Below, one piece after another: positions 61,442-64,000 of a stretch of DNA of 64,000 nt (positions are counted from its first letter, which is position 1; each line of letters starts with the position of its first letter). The position numbers were made by a program, and so were the translations under genes. The notes under the pieces are model-generated. The model was not told where the DNA came from. It ran no database searches and was given only the letters and a program-made list of their open reading frames with translations. The stretch comes from Rhodocyclaceae bacterium (GTDB lineage Bacteria > Pseudomonadota > Gammaproteobacteria > Burkholderiales > Rhodocyclaceae): the NCBI GenBank assembly GCA_030681195.1, contig JAUXXJ010000045.1, positions 62,001 to 126,000 on the forward strand, given 5' to 3'.

Positions 61442-61776
61442 TTCGTCACCAGTTTCAGGCCGAGGATGCCGGCAACGATCAGGCCGATACAGACCAGCCG
61501 GGCCACCTCGCGCGATTCACCGAACAGTAGCATGCCCAGGATAGCCGTACCAACGGCGCCGACCCCGGTCCAGATGGCATAGGCGGTGCCGACCGGCAGC
61601 GTTTTGAGCGACCAGCCGAGCAGCACCACCGAGGCGGTCATGGCGATAAGCGTCAGCACGCTGGGCATCAGGCGCGAAAAACCCTCGGTGTATTTGAGGC
61701 CGATCGCCCAGGCAATTTCACAGAGGCCAGCAATCAGCAGGATGCCCCAGGCAGCCGCAGGAGACAGGGTAGGCAT
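61438..61776 (-). CDS. gdx: Small multidrug resistance family protein, Gdx (SugE) guanidinium exporter type
   Basis: A 112-residue four-helix SMR transporter. The essential Glu is in [20 protein letters not shown], and the Gdx-type segments [20 protein letters not shown] and [14 protein letters not shown] closely follow E. coli SugE/Gdx, so guanidinium/proton antiport is more likely than broad drug efflux. No guanidine riboswitch precedes it; instead its start overlaps the stop of a GGDEF-EAL gene (TGATG), and its stop overlaps the adaptor start. The exporter is thus embedded in a signalling and efflux operon. Confidence 0.9.
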   Translation of the reverse strand: MPTLSPAAAWGILLIAGLCEIAWAIGLKYTEGFSRLMPSVLTLIAMTASVVLLGWSLKTLPVGTAYAIWTGVGAVGTAILGMLLFGESREVARLVCIGLIVAGILGLKLVTK

Positions 61777-63848
61777 CAGTGCGCCTGAGAAGACTGGATC
61801 CAGTGCGCGGCAAATTCATCCGCCGGCTGGGGTTTGCCAAACAGGAAGCCCTGAATCTGGTCGCAACCATGCGCGCGCAGAAAGCCGACCTGATGATCAC
61901 TATCGACGCCCTCGGCGACGGTGTCGAGTTTGAGGCTGCGGGCCAGCGCGATGATGGCGCGGATGATGGCTTCGTCGCCGGTGTTCTGGCCGATACCGAT
62001 GACGAAGGCGCGGTCGATCTTGAGCGTGTCGATCGGCAGCATCTTGAGATAGGCCAGCGAGGAATAGCCTGTGCCAAAATCGTCGATGGCCAGTTGCACG
62101 CCCAGATCGTTCAGGTCTTCGAGGACCGCCAGGGCATCCTCCATGTTCATGATCACCGACTCGGTGATTTCGAGTTCGAGTGCTGTGGCCTCAAGCCCGG
62201 TTTCGGCGAGCACGCGCCGCACCATGTCGACGACATCGCTGCGCTCGATTTGCTTGACCGAGAGGTTGACCGAGACCTTGGGCACCATCATTCCCGTTGC
62301 GCGCCAGGCCATCATCTGCGCACAGGCCTGACGTAGCACCCATTCGCCGAGCGGCACGATGAAGCCGGTTTCCTCGGCCAGCGGAATGAAGCGCACCGGA
62401 GAGACATTGCCCAATTCGGGGCTGTGCCAGCGCAGCAGCGCTTCGGCACCGACCGGGCGACCGCCGATATCGACTTTGATCTGGTAATGGACGGACAACT
62501 CGTCGGCCTCGATGGCACGGCGCAGCAGGTTTTCCAGATGGCTGCGCTCCTGCGCCTGCCGCGTCATTTCCGGCGTGTAGAAATGGCTGCGGCTGCGACC
62601 ATGCGCCTTGGCCTGATACATGGCGGTGTCGGCATTGCGCACCAGTGTGTCGACATCCTCACCGTCTTCCGGGTAGAGGCAGATGCCGACACTCGCAGCG
62701 ACGAACAGTTCGTGCCCGCGAATCGTGAACGGCTGTGACAGCAATTCGATCAGCTTGTCGGCCACGCGCTGGGCTTCGTGGCTGTCCTTGAGCTCTTCGA
62801 TGACGCAGATGAATTCGTCGCCACCCAGCCGGGCCAGCGTGTCGGCGGTGCGCAAGTGCGCGACCAGCCGCTGCGTGACGGCCACCAGCAGTTCGTCGCC
62901 GATGGCATGGCCGAGCGTGTCATTGACCTCCTTGAAGCGATCCAGGTCAACGAACAGAACGGCCAGTTGCCGCTGGTGGCGTGCGGCCAGACTGAGACTA
63001 TGGCGCAGTTGTTCGTGGAACATCAGCCGGTTGGGCAGGCCGGTCAGCGGGTCGTGGTGCGCCAGATGGTCGAGGCGAATCTCGGCATTGCGGCGCTCGG
63101 TCACTTCCGCCTGCAATTCGGCGGTGCGCGCCTGCACGCGCTGGTCCAGCTCACGGTTGCTGGTTTCCAGTTCCTCGGCCTGCTGATGCAGGATGCCCTG
63201 CGCACGCCGTACCACCAGTAGTTGCAATAGAAACAGGGCGGCCAGCACAGTCACGACCGTCAGCGAAACTTGCCACAGGGTCTTGTTGATTTGTTGCAGG
63301 GTGGCGGTCACGTCCTGATACAGCTCGATGACGCCATCGACATGGCCGGCGTCGTTGGTCAGCGGTACGTAGCTGGAGACGACATCGATTTCGGCCAGTG
63401 TGCCATCGAAACTGTCAAAGGTATTCCGGTGGGTCAGTTCGCTGATGGCCCGGCCGCCCAGGGCAGCGATGAAACCGGCATTGGTCTGCTTGCTTTCGCC
63501 GATCTGTGCCGGATCGGTCGACAGGATGGTCAGGCCGTTACGGTTGTAGATCTTGATTTTGACGATAGGCGTATCGGTCATCATGCGGATCACCGCCTGG
63601 CGCAGCGTCAGGCTCTCGTCGGCGTTACGCAAGGAATCGAGGTCCCGCAAATAAGACAGGTCGACAAACTGTGCGAAGCGCGACCACAGCGAGTTGCGAA
63701 ACACGGTGGTCATCGCCACGTTATGTGCTTCGGTGGCGGTCAGCAGCTGGTGCACGGCATTGCTGCGGTAGTAACCGCCCAACACCCCCCCGGCCATGAC
63801 GATCAGGACGAAGGACAGCGTCGAAAAATAGCGCGTGAGGTTGAACAT
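61776..63848 (-). CDS. Membrane GGDEF-EAL c-di-GMP signalling protein
   Basis: A 690-residue protein. TM1 is at about 10-28, then a periplasmic sensor with [21 protein letters not shown]2 at about 195-212, a coiled coil, GGDEF ([12 protein letters not shown]-site RTAD) and EAL (GAEALLRW, with [13 protein letters not shown] and the ITES segment). Both catalytic motifs look intact, so it may be bifunctional; in most such hybrids phosphodiesterase activity dominates. It is the first gene of the operon continuing into gdx, adaptor and ATPase. A diverged 24-bp repeat fills the gap to hemL upstream. Confidence 0.93.
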   Translation of the reverse strand: MFNLTRYFSTLSFVLIVMAGGVLGGYYRSNAVHQLLTATEAHNVAMTTVFRNSLWSRFAQFVDLSYLRDLDSLRNADESLTLRQAVIRMMTDTPIVKIKIYNRNGLTILSTDPAQIGESKQTNAGFIAALGGRAISELTHRNTFDSFDGTLAEIDVVSSYVPLTNDAGHVDGVIELYQDVTATLQQINKTLWQVSLTVVTVLAALFLLQLLVVRRAQGILHQQAEELETSNRELDQRVQARTAELQAEVTERRNAEIRLDHLAHHDPLTGLPNRLMFHEQLRHSLSLAARHQRQLAVLFVDLDRFKEVNDTLGHAIGDELLVAVTQRLVAHLRTADTLARLGGDEFICVIEELKDSHEAQRVADKLIELLSQPFTIRGHELFVAASVGICLYPEDGEDVDTLVRNADTAMYQAKAHGRSRSHFYTPEMTRQAQERSHLENLLRRAIEADELSVHYQIKVDIGGRPVGAEALLRWHSPELGNVSPVRFIPLAEETGFIVPLGEWVLRQACAQMMAWRATGMMVPKVSVNLSVKQIERSDVVDMVRRVLAETGLEATALELEITESVIMNMEDALAVLEDLNDLGVQLAIDDFGTGYSSLAYLKMLPIDTLKIDRAFVIGIGQNTGDEAIIRAIIALARSLKLDTVAEGVDSDHQVGFLRAHGCDQIQGFLFGKPQPADEFAAHWIQSSQAH

Positions 63849-63849
63849 C

Positions 63850-63873
63850 GCCGTCCGGCCGGCGCCGACTTTC
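63850..63873 (+). repeat. 24-bp dispersed repeat copy, intergenic
   Basis: 21 of 24 matches. Fills the gap between the hemL stop and the GGDEF-EAL start and touches the last base of the hemL stop codon. Confidence 0.75.
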
Positions 63874-64000
63874 TAGCGGATGCCGAAAATTGCGTCAGCG
63901 GCGGCGACGGTGGCGGCAATATCGGCATCCGTGTGCACCGCCGAGACGAAGCCAGCCTCGAAGGCCGAGGGCGCGAGATAGACGCCCTTTTCGAGCATGG
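63873..64000 (-). CDS. hemL: Glutamate-1-semialdehyde 2,1-aminomutase, C-terminal fragment
   Basis: The last 42 residues of a HemL-type aminomutase are visible ([20 protein letters not shown], then [17 protein letters not shown]). This matches the conserved HemL C-terminus; the PLP lysine lies outside the window. HemL makes 5-aminolevulinate for heme. The TAG stop (63875-63873) touches a diverged copy of the 24-bp repeat, and the GGDEF-EAL start is 25 bases further on. Confidence 0.88.
   Translation of the reverse strand, partial: MLEKGVYLAPSAFEAGFVSAVHTDADIAATVAAADAIFGIR

Noticed and set aside
1..64000. tRNA, rRNA, CRISPR arrays, complete insertion sequences and prophage genes
   Set aside because: None seen on reading both strands. 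No tRNA T-loop signature, no regular spacer-repeat array and no transposase or integrase reading frame was recognised.

Overview
This 64 kb window is GC-rich bacterial chromosome. It most likely comes from a betaproteobacterium of the Rhodocyclales or a neighbouring group. Reasons: the gene order nadD-rsfS-rlmH-maf-rng, a class I PHA synthase, an OxyR with cysteines at the E. coli positions 199 and 208 followed by dps, UbiC/UbiX quinone genes, and a pcm-rhodanese pair at the left edge. This is inferred from gene content; no species is claimed. Coding density is very high, no gene-free stretch exceeds 300 bases, and many genes overlap their neighbour by 1-4 bases. I saw no tRNA, rRNA, CRISPR array or complete insertion sequence.

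Layout. 1-9.7 kb: one minus-strand operon of a TetR regulator and two adaptor/RND pump pairs, followed by pcm and the start of a rhodanese gene. 9.8-10.9 kb: an orphan rhuM-like accessory gene. 10.9-16.6 kb: rapZ, a NusG-II/Gx pair, ubiX and a LON-N protein on the minus strand, diverging from ubiC and a secreted protein, then a DUF1289 / enoyl-CoA hydratase / EamA cluster. 16.7-23.2 kb: phaC coupled to a PIN protein, a TPR-methyltransferase, a chemoreceptor and an alpha/beta hydrolase. 23.2-28.4 kb: a hybrid kinase and an HDOD/EAL-like protein behind a predicted FNR-type promoter and c-di-GMP riboswitch, then dps and oxyR. 28.5-32.6 kb: an unfamiliar three-gene set (coiled-coil protein, HD-GYP phosphodiesterase, Clp-like AAA+ ATPase). 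32.7-46 kb: housekeeping genes (pepN, rng, maf, rlmH, rsfS, nadD, LOG family, polA, DUF1631). 46-61.8 kb: an ABC efflux system whose two permeases are separated from its ATPase, adaptor and a Gdx-type exporter by an 11 kb plus-strand Kai-like signalling locus (48.6-59.6 kb). 61.8-64 kb: a GGDEF-EAL protein and the end of hemL.

The two most striking features are as follows. First, the Kai-like locus has two kaiC, three kaiB and no kaiA in the window. It also holds a NarL-type two-component pair, two PAS-GGDEF cyclases and a hybrid kinase, and three of these outputs carry the same N-terminal sensor module. Second, a 24-bp dispersed sequence (starts GCCGTCCCGCCA, ends GCGCCGACTTTT) occurs about 18 times. 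It is found both between genes and, without stop codons, inside genes, where it often encodes AVPPAPTF or AVLPAPTF in linkers. C-di-GMP signalling is also concentrated here: three GGDEF proteins with I-sites, one EAL domain, one HD-GYP, one HDOD/EAL-like protein and the riboswitch.
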